Positions 22,782-37,800 of a stretch of 64,000 nucleotides of DNA are shown here, piece by piece. The position numbers were made by a program, and so were the translations under genes. The stretch covers positions 944,972-1,008,971 of the forward strand of contig JH720299.1 in NCBI GenBank assembly GCA_000231825.2, given 5' to 3'. The notes under the pieces are model-generated. The model did not search any database. It was not told where the DNA came from and saw only the letters and a program-made list of their open reading frames with translations. Each line of letters opens with the position of its first letter. Within the stretch, counting starts at the first letter, position 1. The stretch comes from Tetrahymena elliotti 4EA (taxonomy: Eukaryota > Ciliophora > Oligohymenophorea > Hymenostomatida > Tetrahymenidae).

Positions 22782-25700
22782 ATGAGATATTCCTACTTGG
22801 GTGATATCAATAGAGAGATCTAAAATCAATAGGCAGTAAACATTATTTTGATCATTAATTAAAATATAAAGTAAAATTTGTATTTAAAGTAATAAATTTC
22901 AGAGTTTTTTAATTTTAATAAATTGTTAGAAATCGAAAAATATAAAGTTTTGAGAGTAAAGTAATAGAAAAAAAATGGACTGTCTGTCAATGTAACTTTC
23001 TACCATCAACTTAAAATGTAAATATTTTATTTCAATGAATAAGATATTAATTTTACTATTTCTATGATAAAAAGTCTTAAATTGGAAAATAATAAGATCA
23101 AACAGAATTCAGACTAAGTTTAAAGTACAATCTATTTATATTAATAACTTTTAATTTTTAATGAAAAAATAAATGAATTGTACTAATTTCATAAAAATAT
23201 TTTCTTTTTTTTCTAAATAATATTAACAAGACCAGAAAAATTAACAAGTAAAGTGATTTCTGATCTTTTGCTAAAATTTAAAAATAATGATATCATTACA
23301 AAGGTAGATTTGAATCTATAGTAAATACATTATTAGCTATGAATTATTTTGCTTTAAGTTTTATATTGAATTAATGAAAAACAATTTTACTAATTAAAAA
23401 GTAAATAACGATTTGAGGAGAGAGATTATGATTGGGAAACTTCATTTTCTCCACCAATTATTCTGAAGGAATGTTTTAATCCTTTCATGTGCAAGTAAAA
23501 TATATTTTTATTTTAATCAAAATCTTGAGTATAATCATAAATTTTAAAATAATGATTCCATATCATTAAAACTTTAGTTCTGATTCTAAAGTACACACTT
23601 ATTATCTATCTATTAACTTATTTTAGTTTAAATTTTATATCATTAATGAAAAATAATTAAAGAAGGAATTCACCATATGAGGTTGAGGATAGTGATGATG
23701 CATCTTTTTCAGAAACTAGCTCTAATTACAGTAATTTCTCTTTAGAAAAATCTGAGCCAATATCTGAGAACAAGTAAAAAATTGGACTAATTGATCTCGG
23801 AATTAGGAAAATTCCAAATTCCGATGAACGAGATAAAGAGGAAATACAGTAATCTGATCTGCCTATTAAACTCAAGTAAAATACATTTTTATTTCATGTC
23901 AACTTAATCAAAGCCTTTAAAAAAAACGTTTCATGGAAATAAATTCAAAATAACATATTTTTTATGTTAGTTGAATTGATAAGAATTTATTAAAAATGAT
24001 TTATCTCAAACAAAATCATGATGTCTGTAATCAAAGATATTTTAAATAAATTTGATTCACTTGAAACAAAAATTTTGCACAAATAAAGGAATTTTTTTTA
24101 AAGTCTAAATAAATTTAAATTTAATTTATTAATGAGTTGATTTCAAAAAATAAATTAAATCTAATATTTTGGTTCTAAATAAGAAGGAGCAGTAAATAAT
24201 TAAAGTTTATGTGATCTCATTTTAATATTATAGGAGCTGGCTCAAATCTAGAAGTTGACAATTAATTTACAGCATTTATCATTTATACTTTCTTTTTAGT
24301 GTTTTATTTTAAATAAATATTTTTTTACTTTTAATTTTTCATTAGCAATAATCAAATCGATGAGGAAGTTTTATCTGTCTTAGGATAGACTCTAGAAAAT
24401 CGTTAAAAACTTAATCACATTATTTTGGTTTTAGGCAACATTTTAATATTAAATAAATGATTTTAAACGAATGATGACGTAAAATAAAATATATGAAATT
24501 TATTAGCTCTAATGAACTTAGAGAAGGTAGTCTAATGAAGCTATGCATTTTTTAGCTAGAAATACATCTATTCAAAAACTTTATCTTTCGCTTGCGTAAA
24601 TAAATAAAAATTAATTTTTTGTTTGTTCTTCATTCGTCAATTAAAATTTCTTCTTTCTATATATGATAATTTGATTAATTTAATTTCAATCTAAATTATT
24701 TTTTTACTTTAGAGAAAATAAATTAAACTCAAAAATTGTTACTCAATTAGGTTTATCTTTAGCATCTATGGGAAAAATCTAGAACTACTCGTTTAGTAAT
24801 ATTACTTTGCTCATTCTTAAATGGCATATTTTCATATATTATATTATATTATTTTTTAGCTATAATTCTATTTGCGATACAGGTGTAGAGGAATTAGGAT
24901 CAGGACTAGCAAATTGTTAAAACCTCTAAAATCTTAATATTTCTATTTTTATGTAATTAAAATTATTTATTTATTCTCTACCTCTCAATGTACTTGTTTA
25001 CATTTCTGAAATTAAATTTTAGAAGAAAAAAAGATAATATTATTGCGGTTTTTTTAGAAAGATATTTTAACTTCGATAAAAATACATATTTTAATTTTAA
25101 AAATTACTAACTACCTTTAGATAAAACCCGATTGGAAGTAAAGGTGCTTTAGGTTTTATCAAAAATCTAGCAAATTGCCCTAAGCTTAAAGGTCTGGAAA
25201 TAGATTTTAAGTAAAAATAAATTTGTTGAAATTATTGTAATAAATAAAAAAACAAAAAAAGTTTGAGATAAATATAATCTCAAGAGGCTTCTCTAATTGG
25301 TAGATATATGGTAACTTTCTCTGCTCTATAAATTTTGAAGCTAGTTTTAAAGTAGAAATTAAAAATAAAATTTAATTTATGTTTTTTAACAAATTTCAAA
25401 TTTCATCCAATTTTTAATTTTAAATTTTAACAAAGTACTGATAATCTTTATGATTAAGTAGCCCTAATATTATGCTAGAAATTATCCCATTGCTCTCTTC
25501 TTTATAATTTGGAACTTTTGTAAATTTAAATTATTTTAGAAATTAAATGAAAAAAAATATATTTCTTATTATGAATTAAGTCTTAATAATTTAATCTTAG
25601 ATAGTTTATCCTTATTAATTCACAGCCTTAGAAAATTTAGAAAACCTTTGGACTTATCATTGAATTTGAGGTATTATTTTGTTTTTATTATTTTACTGCT

Positions 25701-26224
25701 TCAATTTCACTATTAATAAATTATTGAAGCGGCTCATGGGAGTATTATCTTTTAAGTATTTTTAAAATTAGGGTGGTATCATTTCTCATTTTTAGAAATA
25801 AAAGCTTTTTTATCTCTTAATTTTATTGTCTTCAAGTTTTTTAATCATATTTTTAAGAATAAAGTAAAAAGTTCAACTGTAAAATTGAGTGAAATTCTAA
25901 CACAAATAAATTGAATTTTTGGCTATATTTTTAAATAGAATTCAGATTTATTAAAAATCTTAAAGATATTCTAGGTTAAAGATAAATTTATTTTTATAAT
26001 TTGCAAAAAGAATAAAAATTAAATTGAATATGCACAAATTTAATGCTGACTTATCGACAGATTAAAATGCTTTAAAATGTTAATAATTTTAATGAAATAA
26101 TAATAAAAGGACATATGATGTTTTAGATGATACTCAATACTTTTAACATGAAATGAGTAAAAAAAAGTTATCAAAGAAGATCTTAAAATCAAGAAAGCTA
26201 GTAAAACTTAGACTAATATTTTGA
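22782..26224 (+). CDS. leucine-rich repeat (RNI-like) protein 1
   Basis: A multi-exon gene with borders set by eye. The N-terminal exons read MRYSYLGDINREIQNQQ, then SKVIEKKWTVCQCNFLPS (a W-x2-C-x-C patch), then an acidic Ser-rich exon (YEVEDSDDASFSETSSNYSN). The later exons carry ribonuclease-inhibitor-type LRRs: KIVTQLGLSLASMGKIQN, SICDTGVEELGSGLANC and NPIGSKGALGFIKNLANC. They lie mostly one repeat per exon, separated by 50-200 base AT introns. The last exon probably ends KILKSRKLVKLRLIF at TGA 26222-26224, matching the ending of LRR gene 2. An earlier TGA at 25886 is an alternative end. LRRs of this kind bind proteins, and the partner is unknown. Confidence 0.6.
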
Positions 26225-27179
26225 ATAGAATTAATTAAGATAATATGAAAGATACTAAGAAATATTTTATTTTAACTAACTTTTCTAATTACTAATCTCA
26301 AAATTTTAGTCACTTATGTTCACATATATGGCTAAGAGGATATAGTTACTCTAATTGGGACATTCTTTTAGAATATTCAACTCAATCTTTATTGATAATT
26401 TTAGAATAATCTATCTTTTTTTATCAAGATCTAATTTTTATTAATTTGGCTCAATATTATCATAAATAAATAGCATAAATTTATTAATTCATTTAGATAT
26501 CAAATATGGTTTGAAATTTATTTTTTTAAAATAAAATTTATGAAAATTATTATCAAATTAAATCAATAATCATTGAAGTAGGATCTCATATTAATTAAAA
26601 TTATTAATAATTTCAAAATTATTATAAATAAGCAAGCAATTAGAATTTAAAATTTATTTTTTTATAAATTAAATCAGCTTTTTTCAATATTTATTAAACT
26701 GAAATACAAATAAAAACAATTAATAAATGTTTATTTTTATTTAGATTTTTTGTGAAATAAATATGACAAATAATTTCCAAAAATTCAAAAAGGGAAAATA
26801 TTTTTTTTATCATTTAAAGGAATTATTTTATAATGAGTCAGAATAATTTAGTATTAAATTTGTTAGGATTATAAAAATTTTGTTGATGGTATCAAATGTT
26901 TATGAAGATTTATTAAAAATAAATGAATGGTGAATTTGTGGTTTTGAGAAAGTAAATTAAATTAAATAAAAATTAGGATTACTTTATATGTATTTATGTT
27001 CAACGTAAAATGCAAATCATTTGAAAGAAATTTTAATTTAAACAAGGAAATACTAATATTCAATTTTATGCTTATTATTATATCAGTTTAATAAATTTGA
27101 CAAGTAATTATTGATTTCCTTTTTTGCAAAAATTAATTTGTAAGCAAAAATATTTAATAGAATTAAGTGAACTGCAATC
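26225..27179. other. AT-rich intergenic DNA
   Basis: Long A/T tracts, no frame with family signal on either strand, no repeat or RNA gene seen. Confidence 0.5.
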
Positions 27180-30100
27180 ATGTCAGAAATATCTAACTAG
27201 GTAAAAGCATACAAGCTAGATATATCTGATAAAAATTCCATCTATTCAGGAGATAACGTAGAACAAAAGTAGGTAAACCAGTTAAATAATTTAAATTCTA
27301 GACATTCATCAGGCACTTTGTTAATTAATCATATATCATTTATATTAAATTAGATGGAAAAGTTAATTTTAAAGTCAAATCAGCTTGGAATGGAATACCT
27401 AAAGTTAGGTAAATTGAATAAATAAAAGAAAATATGAGTTAAATCTTAAAAATAAATATATTTTATAGGAAAGAAAGCTGATTGCTTAGAATTGTTTAAA
27501 AAATGTGAAAAATTATTGTTAAGTGAATATAATAAATCTTAATAGAATTTCGTTATAAATAGACTATTAGCCATTACTTATAATAATTTAGGATGCTACT
27601 ATAGAAAGTATGTTTGAAATTCTTTAAAAGTAAATAATTAAGACTATTATTTCATGTTAAATAGAGATGAAAAACCTAATGTCTCCTTAAATTACTTGAA
27701 AAAATCCCTAATGATTGAAGTATATTCTGTTCATGATAGCACAACAATTGCTAGTACACACTTAAACATATGTGCAATTCTATCTCGATTAAATAAGTCA
27801 GATTTTTTATAGAAAATATTTTATTAAATTTAGAACTGGCGATAATATCTATTATAATATTTTCATTTTGAGAATGTTAGAATATCATATATAAATATCA
27901 TTTTAAGTCATAAAAATACAGTAAATGTTTGTTAAAATTAACAACTAATTGATTGATTTTTTGCCTGATTAGTTATTGATATTTATTATAAAAAAACAAT
28001 GAAATCTTAAATTACTAAAATTATTAATTTAGGCATGATATAGCTTCCGAGCATGCTAAAATTGCTATTGAATTGCTTGATTTAGCTAAAAATTCAGTTA
28101 TCAAAAAAGAAGAAATTTAAAGCCTTAATGAATAACTTTAAAACTAGAATGACTAAGAAACATAAAAAAGGCTTAATTAAAAATTAAGAGTTTATAAAGA
28201 TATTTTAAATATGCAAGTATTATCTTATTATAATTTAGGGATAGAGTAAGAACATCTAAAAATATATGAAAATAGCCTTACTGCATATTAAGCAGGTCAT
28301 GAAATAGCTCAAAATGAGCTTGGTGAAAATCATAAAATGACTCAGAATTTATGGGAAAATATAATGAGGTTAAATAAAATGCAATAATCGAAAGAGCAAA
28401 AAGAAGCTGCTAAAATAGAAAAAAGATAAAAAATATATGAAGAAGGATATCATTAATATATTAAACATCACATCAATATCTAAACTGAGATAAACCAAGA
28501 ATAAGCTAATAAATTCTTTCATGAAACTTATTGCAGTAAAGCAAATCAAACTAAAACCTAACTCTAAAAAATAAGAAATACCTAATCTATTTCCCCTCAT
28601 TCTAGAATGAGAAGTAGAGTTTAAGATGAAGATTCACTCAATACTATTGAAAATCCTTCTACTTAACTTAGATAGATTCATTGTTAGCAAAGAGCTTAAA
28701 CAGTATGTAATAAACTATTTTTCATCTAAAAAAATAATACTTTTTATCCACCCTTCCTAACTCTCCATTTTTTTAAAAAATATTTTTAAGATTTTAAAAA
28801 TGGGATGGGAGGGAGGGTTAGATTATTTTTTTGTCATAATTTTTAATTTTATAAGTAAAAAGTAGGAATGATTAGTAGAACTAATAGCAATAATAGTTAA
28901 ATTAGATAGGAGTATTATATGACCCAGGTTTTAGAAATACTCAGTTTAAAACAATAAATTCAAATTTTATGAATTTAAAAATAAAAGGCTAAGATTAATA
29001 AATCAACAATGACACTTTTCATACCATTACAAATAGGGCCACAGTAAAATCAGCCAAGAATAAAAAAAAATAAGATATCAATTTAATTGGGTAATTACAA
29101 TAATTAAAGGTAAAAGATAAACTCCCTTTCATATAAGATAGTGGATAAATTAGATAGGCAAATAGCTTAGCTATTATGTAAGAAAATGAAGATCCTCAAA
29201 TGTAAATTTTTAATTTTTGAACACTTGTTGAAATCTATATTTATATTTTAATTAGATTTATTGATGAGAATTAAATTGAATTACAACAACAGAGTAACTT
29301 CAGTGAAAAAGAATAATTAGTTTTAACTACTTATGGTGTTTAGAATAAATTTATGCATACAAAAATAAAGAATGGTTAAAGATATAAAAATAATACGATA
29401 GATGTAGATATATTTAATTCTGGAAATAATAATGTCTTTAATAATTTGACTAAAGAAACTAAATTCTCTACAAATTTAAGGGCGGATCAAATAAATGAAA
29501 GAAGTAGGACAGTTTCTACAAAAAATAATTTAAATATTTACAATCACTAAAATACTTTTGATTTGTTTACAAATAATAGTCCCAGGACAATTTAAACAAA
29601 TTAAGATTAAAATTTGTTAGCTAACAATCAATAAATCAACATGAATTAGGATTTTAAAAATCCAAAAGAATTAACCAAAATAAATACAACATTACACACA
29701 CATCATAATCTTTAGTAGGACAAAAATAATTAACTTTAAAATGAAAAAAACAACCATTTATTAACTGAAAAATTTAATCCAATTTGTACAGAATAGTATA
29801 GGACCATTCAGTCAAGACAAAAAGATATTGAGAATCTATAGGGCCAAGTAAGAAAAAGTTTGAATTTTAATGAATATGCATTCAAATAATTTGATGAAAA
29901 ATAATAACCTGATCTTAGAGAATAAGAAATACAAGAATGTTTAGAAAAACTTGTTGATATTTATCAAAATTAAAGTTAGTCAATAATATCTCCAGAATTT
30001 TCTTCATAAATTATTACAAAAGAATCTCCTGATTAATAGAAAAATTTGAATAATTAAAGATAAAAACAAATATTAGAAAATCAGTTCTAAGCTTTTGAAA

Positions 30101-30994
30101 AAAATCAGCATGTTTAAAAAGAATAAAATAGTCCAAAAAGTTTACTTTATAATAAAAATGATAATTTTAATAGTTAAAATGATAAAATAAAACAACATTA
30201 ATTAAATGAATTAAATAATCTTTAAACTTATCAAACATAAGGTCTAGGAGAATAATTGTCTCCTTATCTTTAAATAAATTATCAACCTAATTCAGTTTAA
30301 TATTCTGGCACTAGTCTTTTTTGTAATAATTCCTAGAATCAACCATTATTTAAAATATCCCCTGCTTAAAATCCTAAAAAAGCAAATGAAATAAAAGCTT
30401 ACAAAGACGAATCAGATGCAGTAAGAATAAGAGATAGTGAAACTTAAAGCATCAAAACATATTAAAAATAAATGAATCAGCAGTAAAATTAAAAGTTAGA
30501 TTACTTAAATGCTAGCAAGTAAAACAGAATATTGATAAAAAAACCAGACTCTCATTAAGAGAATTCAATCGATTTAAAAATTAGATAGAAAAGATAATAA
30601 AATTTGATGAGAAACATAGAAGAAAATATTCGCTTTTGTTAAAACAAATCAAAAAACATTACATTAAGTCCTCTGTAAAAAAATATAAAAGACTAAAATT
30701 ACTCAAACAATTAACTCAGATAATTAAGTGTCAAATAAAGAAGTAGTAGATAATAACAAATACATGTAGCACAACATGAATAAGTAAATTATTTATACAA
30801 ATTTTTATTAATGTAATTATTTTTCTTAAAAAAAGTTGATGAAAGAAAATATTTAACAAATTAACAAAATATAATAGTATAATTAAAAGTAAATTTACAA
30901 TGCAATCAATGAAACAAATGAGACATTTTAAAATAATTTGACTTAAAGTATATTAGAAGAATAGTATAAAACTAAAACTAATTAAAAGTTCTGA
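27180..30994 (+). CDS. TPR protein with long Gln/Asn-rich C terminus
   Basis: Starts MSEISNQVKAYKLDISDKNS. Several exons encode kinesin-light-chain-like TPR units: LLAITYNNLGCYYRK, PNVSLNYLKKSLMIE, STHLNICAILSRLN, HDIASEHAKIAIELLDLA and VLSYYNLGIEQEHL. A charged coiled-coil-like stretch (MQQSKEQKEAAKIEKRQK) follows, and then a large exon of mostly low-complexity Gln/Asn/Lys sequence. The final splice near 30781-30832 joins in frame and gives NINETNETFQNNL-type sequence ending at TGA 30992-30994. The length is about 1,100 residues with no membrane segment. TPRs are protein-binding, so a scaffold role is plausible but not shown. An intron around 28710-28860 holds the G-rich motif noted separately. 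Confidence 0.75.
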
Positions 30995-31782
30995 ATCACT
31001 CTATCTATTTCTTATTTATTTTTTATTAAATTTTGTAAATAAACGAAACCAAGATTAATTTAATTTATTTTAGAATGTTGTTTTATTATTAAAAAATTAT
31101 TATAATTGCATTCAATATATTCGAAATGACACTTTCATACATAATTAGATAAAATGAATGAAAATTATTATTTTCTGATTTGATTAAAAAATTTAAAAAA
31201 GCATATTTAAAATTAATGAGACATTAAAAACTGAATTTAGGGTTTATTTTCACTTGATAATTTTCTTTTTAATAACTTACTTTGCTTTTATAGTCATATA
31301 AAAACGAATAAATCTGATAAATAATTTATCTATTTCATCAATAGTTTTTAGCTAAATTGTAATAGTTTGATATGAATTATGACAATTCATATTTAAAATT
31401 TGGTCAAAGATGGTAAAATGAAAATATTTAAATCGTTTTTAATTAAGAATTTATTGAGAAATATTTTAGAAATATTATTGTCAAAATATGGAATATTTTT
31501 ATATTCTAAGAATAAATTAATCAAATAGAATAATTAGAATGAAAATCCTAATTTATTTTACTATTGTATTTTTTTTAGTTAATGAATGAATGAAAGTGTT
31601 TTAATATTTATTTTTCCAAATTTTTGATTTGAATGGTTTTGTATGTATCTAGATTTTAATGAAATTTATATTAACATGAAAGTAACCATTTGAATTATAT
31701 ATAATACGAATGTATTATTGAATATAAACAATAACTCATACTTTAGATTAATAATTTATTTTCTGAGAAATTTAGATTAAAA
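30995..31782. other. AT-rich intergenic DNA
   Basis: Lies between two TPR genes on the same strand. Nothing coding or repeated was recognised; it should hold the downstream gene's promoter. Confidence 0.5.
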
Positions 31783-33297
31783 ATGAATGGAGACGACTCG
31801 AATAAGAAATATTTTTAGAAGAGAGGTAGAATTTTGAAAAGAAATGCTGAGAAAATTTTGGATATTTAACATGGGGAGAGTACAATTGGTTCAATTCAGA
31901 ATATTTCATCCATGAATTAGATTGATGAACCATTGAATTAAAATTATGAATCTAAGAATTAGTCTAAAAAATTTAAAGAAAAAGAAATAAAGATTTAAGT
32001 TTACGAAGAGGAATAAGTGGGTAATTATCAGGAGGAGCAAGATGAGTACCATTACTACAATTAAGATTATTAAACATTTGAGGAAGCTTATACAAAGGCT
32101 ACAAAGAATATTAAATTAAAGAAATATGAATTAGCAATAGATTAATTGAATAGCCTGATTAGTATAACAACTGATCCATTTTAGAGAGCAAAAGCTAAAA
32201 CTCAACTTGGGACCTTACATTAAATAAATTAAAGAGATGATTTGGCTATAGAATTATTTACTTCTAGTCTTTAAGATAATATTCTAAATGATAAAACTCA
32301 TCTTAACATAGGAATACTCTACTTATAAAAGTTTTTATCAAATCGTTAAGAGAATAATAAATATGTTTCAAGTGCTCTTAATCATTTAAATTAAAGCATT
32401 AAGTTAAATCCTAAAAATTATGAGGCTAATTTTAATATTGCTTGTGCTTTCTTAGAATAAAACAATTAACCTCAAGCTGAAGTTTATTTAAATAAATGTA
32501 TTAAAATTGATCCAAAGAACCCGAATGCTTATAGAGTGTTGGCAGGAATATTCCATGAAACTAAAAAATATGAAAAAGCAAAAGAATTTTATATAAGTGC
32601 AATCAAAATACGTCCTATTGACACTGACTATTACAATTTAGGTTTAATATGCATGATAATGAACAATTTCATAGAAGCTTAGCAATTCTTCATCAAATGC
32701 ATCTCAGTCAATTAAAATTTCTCATCTGCATATACAAATTTAGGTCTTATTCATTTTATGAACAATGAATATGAAGAAGCTGAAAAATATTACATAGATG
32801 CAATTAAAACTGATGAAAATTCTTTTGAAGCTATTTCTAATTTAGGCAACTTATATTTTCATAAAAAATACCATGAAAAAGCAGAACAACTTTATTTAAA
32901 AGCTAAGCAAATAGACTACTTTGAAAACAAAAGTAATCAAAATGCTTTTCTCCTACTTAATTTAGGGAGAGTTTAATTTGAAATGTAAAAATTAGATGAT
33001 TCACTAGAAAACCTAATGAGTGCTTATTAAATAGATTAATAACTTTATTTTTCTCTCAAAATCATTGCTGATATCTACATCATTTAAAATCAAGGCTTAA
33101 AGGCAGAAGTATATATAGAGCAATACCTTAAGTAAGAAGCTAATGATGCTGACGCATATTTCAAATTAGCTAATATCCAATACAAAGCCCTTCAATACAT
33201 AAAAGCTTCTAAAAATTTAAATAGTTGTCTTAAATTAAAACCTAATCACTCTAAAGCATTAAAAATGTAAAATGAACTAAAAAATGTCATTGAGTGA
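31783..33297 (+). CDS. TPR repeat protein, intronless
   Basis: One uninterrupted frame of 504 residues ending in TGA. The first ~100 residues are charged and Gln-rich (EEQVGNYQEEQDEYHYYNQD). From about residue 105 to the end there are canonical TPRs with the W/L-G-Y-A-P pattern: YELAIDQLNSLI, HLNIGILYLQKFL, NYEANFNIACAFLEQNN, NAYRVLAGIFHETKKYEKAK, DYYNLGLICMIMNNFIEAQQ, AYTNLGLIHFMNNEYEEAEK and AISNLGNLYFHKKYHEKAEQ. About ten repeats are visible. It probably forms a superhelical protein-binding scaffold in the cytosol or cilium; OGT/IFT-type TPR stacks look similar, but no catalytic domain is present. The lack of introns is notable beside its intron-rich neighbours. Confidence 0.9.
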
Positions 33298-34881
33298 AAG
33301 ACAAAAAAATTAATATTTTATGTTTTAAATTGTAATTTATAAATTTTTATAAAAATTATTTATATAAAAGTAAACATTATTCTTATTATTTTATCAGCTA
33401 TATTCAATTAAGTAATGTGGTGAATATTTTGGCAAAATTGCGATATTTATTTTTGTTTTTTGGGAATCTTAAATATCGAAGTTATTTTTACAAAAAAAAT
33501 ATTAATAACATACTTAATATTTTCTAATTTACTTAAATTTAGTTACAAATAAAACAGATGACGATAAAAATTTGTCTCAATTTTTTTCTCATAACTTGTA
33601 TGAAGTACTTCATATTTTAGAAAACCTCATATCTTTGATATATTATTGAGAATTCATTTGATTTGTTGTAAATTAAAAAATTTAGAATAGACAAGAAAGA
33701 TCTAGATCTTGGTAAAATATAAAGAATTAAAATAAATTTTGGAAGATTTTGTTTAAAAAATAAAAATAATGGAAAATATTCAATTTAAAGATAATTCAAT
33801 GCTTTAGGATGGTGAAAATATTTTAAGAGGGTAAGCAATTAACTTGAAAGGTCAGAAGTGGTAGAATAATTGTGACAAACAACACTATAAAAAAAAATAA
33901 AAAAATAAATAGTTTAACCATGCGTGTATCTATTTATTAAATTTGTTGTTGAATAATGATTGGTTGAGGTTGTTAGATGATTTAAGGTGATAAATATGGA
34001 GAATTTAAAGAAAATTTGCAAACAAATAGCAAATAGGGTTTACCTAATTTTACTGCTTATGTGAGCAAATTTTTTTAAAAAGTCAAATATAAGAGACTTT
34101 AAGAAGCTAAATAGCCAAGACAGGGGGAGGGAAGGGAGGCACTTCAATAGAATAGAAGATGCAAAATCTAAATTTGAGGTGTTAAGAAAAAAAATAAAAA
34201 TTTAGATTTTATCCTAGGTAACTAGATACAACAGCTACTTTACTCTATGCAAAACTACTCTAAGCAAGAAAAATTATTTTTATTGTAAAAAATTTATTTA
34301 AACTTCCTATTCAGTAAAAGATATAAAATTTGAGCCTAAAGTTCTATCTTTGGTAGCTAAAAATATTTCCAAGAGGAATATCAAATGTTAATTGAACCCT
34401 CATATTCATTTATATATACCACAATTAAAGCATATTTTTAAGTTTTGTTATCATTCATTTTTTTAAAAGAAAAAATTCTAAGAACTAAAAATTGAAAAAA
34501 TTTGTTTTGAAAAGTACCTTAATATACGAGAATCCACCATAATTAAATTTTTTAATAAACATTTTTAAAAAAATTTTCACTATTATTTTCATTTTATTTT
34601 TTATTTCTTTTTAGGATATTTTTTGCTTTGATTTGTTATTATTTGGCTGCTTGGCTTGTATAATTTGAATTAATTTTAAACAAATAATTTACTCAGCTGT
34701 TTTTTTTAGCTTTTATTTGTTATTGATTTGGATAATTTGAATTTCGAATTAATAAAAAAAGAGCGAGTATTTTAGAAATATTTTTAAACAAAACTTTTCT
34801 GATTAATTAACTTTGGATATAAAATATTTTAATTTAGTTTTAAAAAATAATTTAATCTTTAGTATAAATAACATTACATAA
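33298..34881. other. mostly noncoding; one weak short frame
   Basis: A 73-residue frame at 33769-33990 starts MENIQFKDNSMLQDGENILRG and ends at TGA. A second readable stretch follows at about 33997-34170 (QTNSKQGLPNFTAYVSKFF). They could be parts of one small gene or its remains, but no domain or convincing splice supports this. A G-rich patch (CAGGGGGAGGGAAGGGAGGCA) sits at 34120-34140. The rest is AT-rich without signal. Confidence 0.3.
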
Positions 34882-37800
34882 ATGGATTATTAGAAAAAAA
34901 TTTAATATCTTTAAAATTTATTGAATGAATAATAGCTCAAACATATTTTAGTTGAATTATTAATTGATTAAATAAATAAATAAGGTTAAGACAATCTGTA
35001 AAATAATAAAATGAAATAATAAAATCAATCAAAATATTAAAATAATTTAAAAGATGTAACTAATTTCTATAATAATTACTTTCATTATTTCTTTTAAATA
35101 TATTAAAAGTTTCTAAACTCAGACTTAGCATCTCACACAAATCTTGAAATCTCTTTTAGGTGATATTATAAAAATTTATTACAGTATTTTTCGATTGAAA
35201 ATTAATCTTTTAATAAAACTGATTGTTTTTATTTCTTATTTATATCCTCATAAAAATTAATTCAATTTTTAAATTGTATTAATTTCTTTTAAAAATTAAA
35301 AAGCTTTGATTAATTGAATGTATAAAAAGTGTAAGAATTAGGTTCTGGTTTATCAAAATGTGCTAATCTATTAACTTTAACTCTTTCTGTATCGTAAGAA
35401 AATAATTTTTTTGATTAAAATAAATTTCTAATCTATTTACTTTAACTCTTTCTTTCTGATAAGAAAATATTTTTTTTACTAAAATAAAATTATTTATGAA
35501 CAAAAAAGTTAATGAAAAGAATTTTATTTATTTAAATTTAAATAAAAGTTATTTTTCTTTTTAATTTTTTTATGATTTGATTTTAACTTAAAATTTATTA
35601 AGAAATAACTCGATTTTTGATGAAGGTGCTTAATACTTGAGTACTGGTTTAGCTCAAAGTAAAAATCTTTAAAATTTAGAAATCAACCTTTCGTAATGTT
35701 ACTTTCAATTAGTTTAATTTCTTTTAAATTTTCCAATCCTCTTATTGAAATTAAATTATTTTATCTTTTAATTTTTAGTGCTTCTGAAATTAAAAATCAA
35801 GGCTTATCAAACTTAGGTTAAGGCTTGGGTTAGTGCAAGAGCCTTAAAAATTTGAAATTATACCTAAAGTAAAATAATTATAAAATTTCTTAAGTCATCT
35901 TTAAAACTTTAAATAGCATTAATTAGAATAGATTTAAGTTTAAAAAAATGAGTTTTTAAATATTTTTTGCCTATTCTGTAAAAAATCTTTATTATTATCT
36001 AATATTCCTTATGTCAACTAATTGTTTAAATATTTTAAACTAAAATTAACTATCTTTATCTATTTATTAGGTTATTTTTGAATTTTTATTATTTTTTATA
36101 AGTGGTAATTCAATTGATAATCAAGGTTTAGCAGATTTTGGATCTGGCTTATCTCAGTGCATTGAACTCTAAACTTTAAAACTAAGCCTTTTGTATAATA
36201 TTAACTTACTATTTTATATACTAATTTAACTATCATTCAATAATGAGGGGGAAAAAAAAATTATTTAAGTTAAATACAATAACATTTTAAAAATAACTTT
36301 AAATTTAAATGTTTTCTTTCTCTAACAAAATCTCTTAGTTAATTTTATTTTATTTAGGAGCTTGTTTATTTAGTTTAACTTTCCTTTTTAATTTTATCTT
36401 TTGAGATTAAATCTTTAGAAAAGAAAACAACCCCAAGTCAAAAATTAATACTCTTCCTTTTTTTCATATTCAAAATGGTTTTTTTCACTTTTTAATGAGA
36501 ATAAAATATTTTTTAATTAAAAGAGACAATTAGTTTGGAGGATAAGGTATCACAAATTTAAGTTTTGCTTTAAATAGTTGTCTTAATCTTGAAAAGCTTA
36601 TCATTGAAATTAGGTAAAAGCAAGTTCTCCAGAGTTTCAATAATAAATAAATAATTAATCAAACTCTTCTTTTTTTTATTTTTGATAGAATTTTTCTCAA
36701 AATTAAAATTTTTTTGACAATCAATCAATATTATCAGTAATTAAATTGGAGATCAGGGTATTTCAGGTTTAAGTTAAGGTCTAGTGAAGTGTACTAACCT
36801 CAAAGATTTAAAACTAGGGATAAGGTAAACTAACATAGTTCTTAAACTAAAGATTAAAGATTGAAAAAAGAAATTTAAGAACATTTTTTTTAATTTAAAA
36901 AATTATTTGTAAATAAGATATTAATTATTTTATTTTTAAATTGATATTTTTTTATTTTTAATTTGTTTAATTATGATATTTTTCAATTATTTGTTCAAAT
37001 ATGGATTATTTATTTTTATATTTTAAAAGAAATAACAAAATCTATGAGTCAGGTGCATCTGATTTGGGTTCAAATCTAGCTAAATGCAATAATCTTTAAA
37101 ATTTGGAACTTGAAATGTCGTAAGAATAATTTTAGGTGTTATTTTTATATTTATGAATTAATAAATTTTATTTTTTCGGAAAATAACTTTTAGTTATGAA
37201 TATTTTTTCATAAATTCTTTTTTAGAAATCATAAATTATAAATTTTCAATTACATTTTGTTTAGTTTTGTACTATTTCTCCTAAAGATTTTTTCAATTAT
37301 TTGAATAGAGATAATGTAATTGGTGTAAAAGGTTCATCAGAATTATCATTGGGTTTAGGAAAGATAGATAATCTCTAAATGTTGATACTTGAATTAAGGT
37401 AGAAATAGATAATTTTAATTAAAAAATTTTATAAATTCTATTTTATTATCACAATCCCCTCAAAACTAATAAAAAGATAGTTAATATTGATGAAAAAATA
37501 ATTATTTAAACAATTTTTAAAAATCAAATAAAAGTAATAGTTAAATTGGCGATTAGGCCATATCAGGATTAGGAATTGGTTTATCTAGTTGTCCTAAACT
37601 CTAAATATTATCACTAATTCTCACGTAAAAATAAATATTTCTTTTAATTTATTTAATGGATATTAATTTTAAAATAAATTTTTATCAATAAATCCAAATT
37701 TATAAAAATTAAATCACAAACTCTCTTAACATAAAATTACCTTTAAATTCAAATTTATATTTTATAAAAATTAAATAACCCACTATTGCCTTAAATACCA

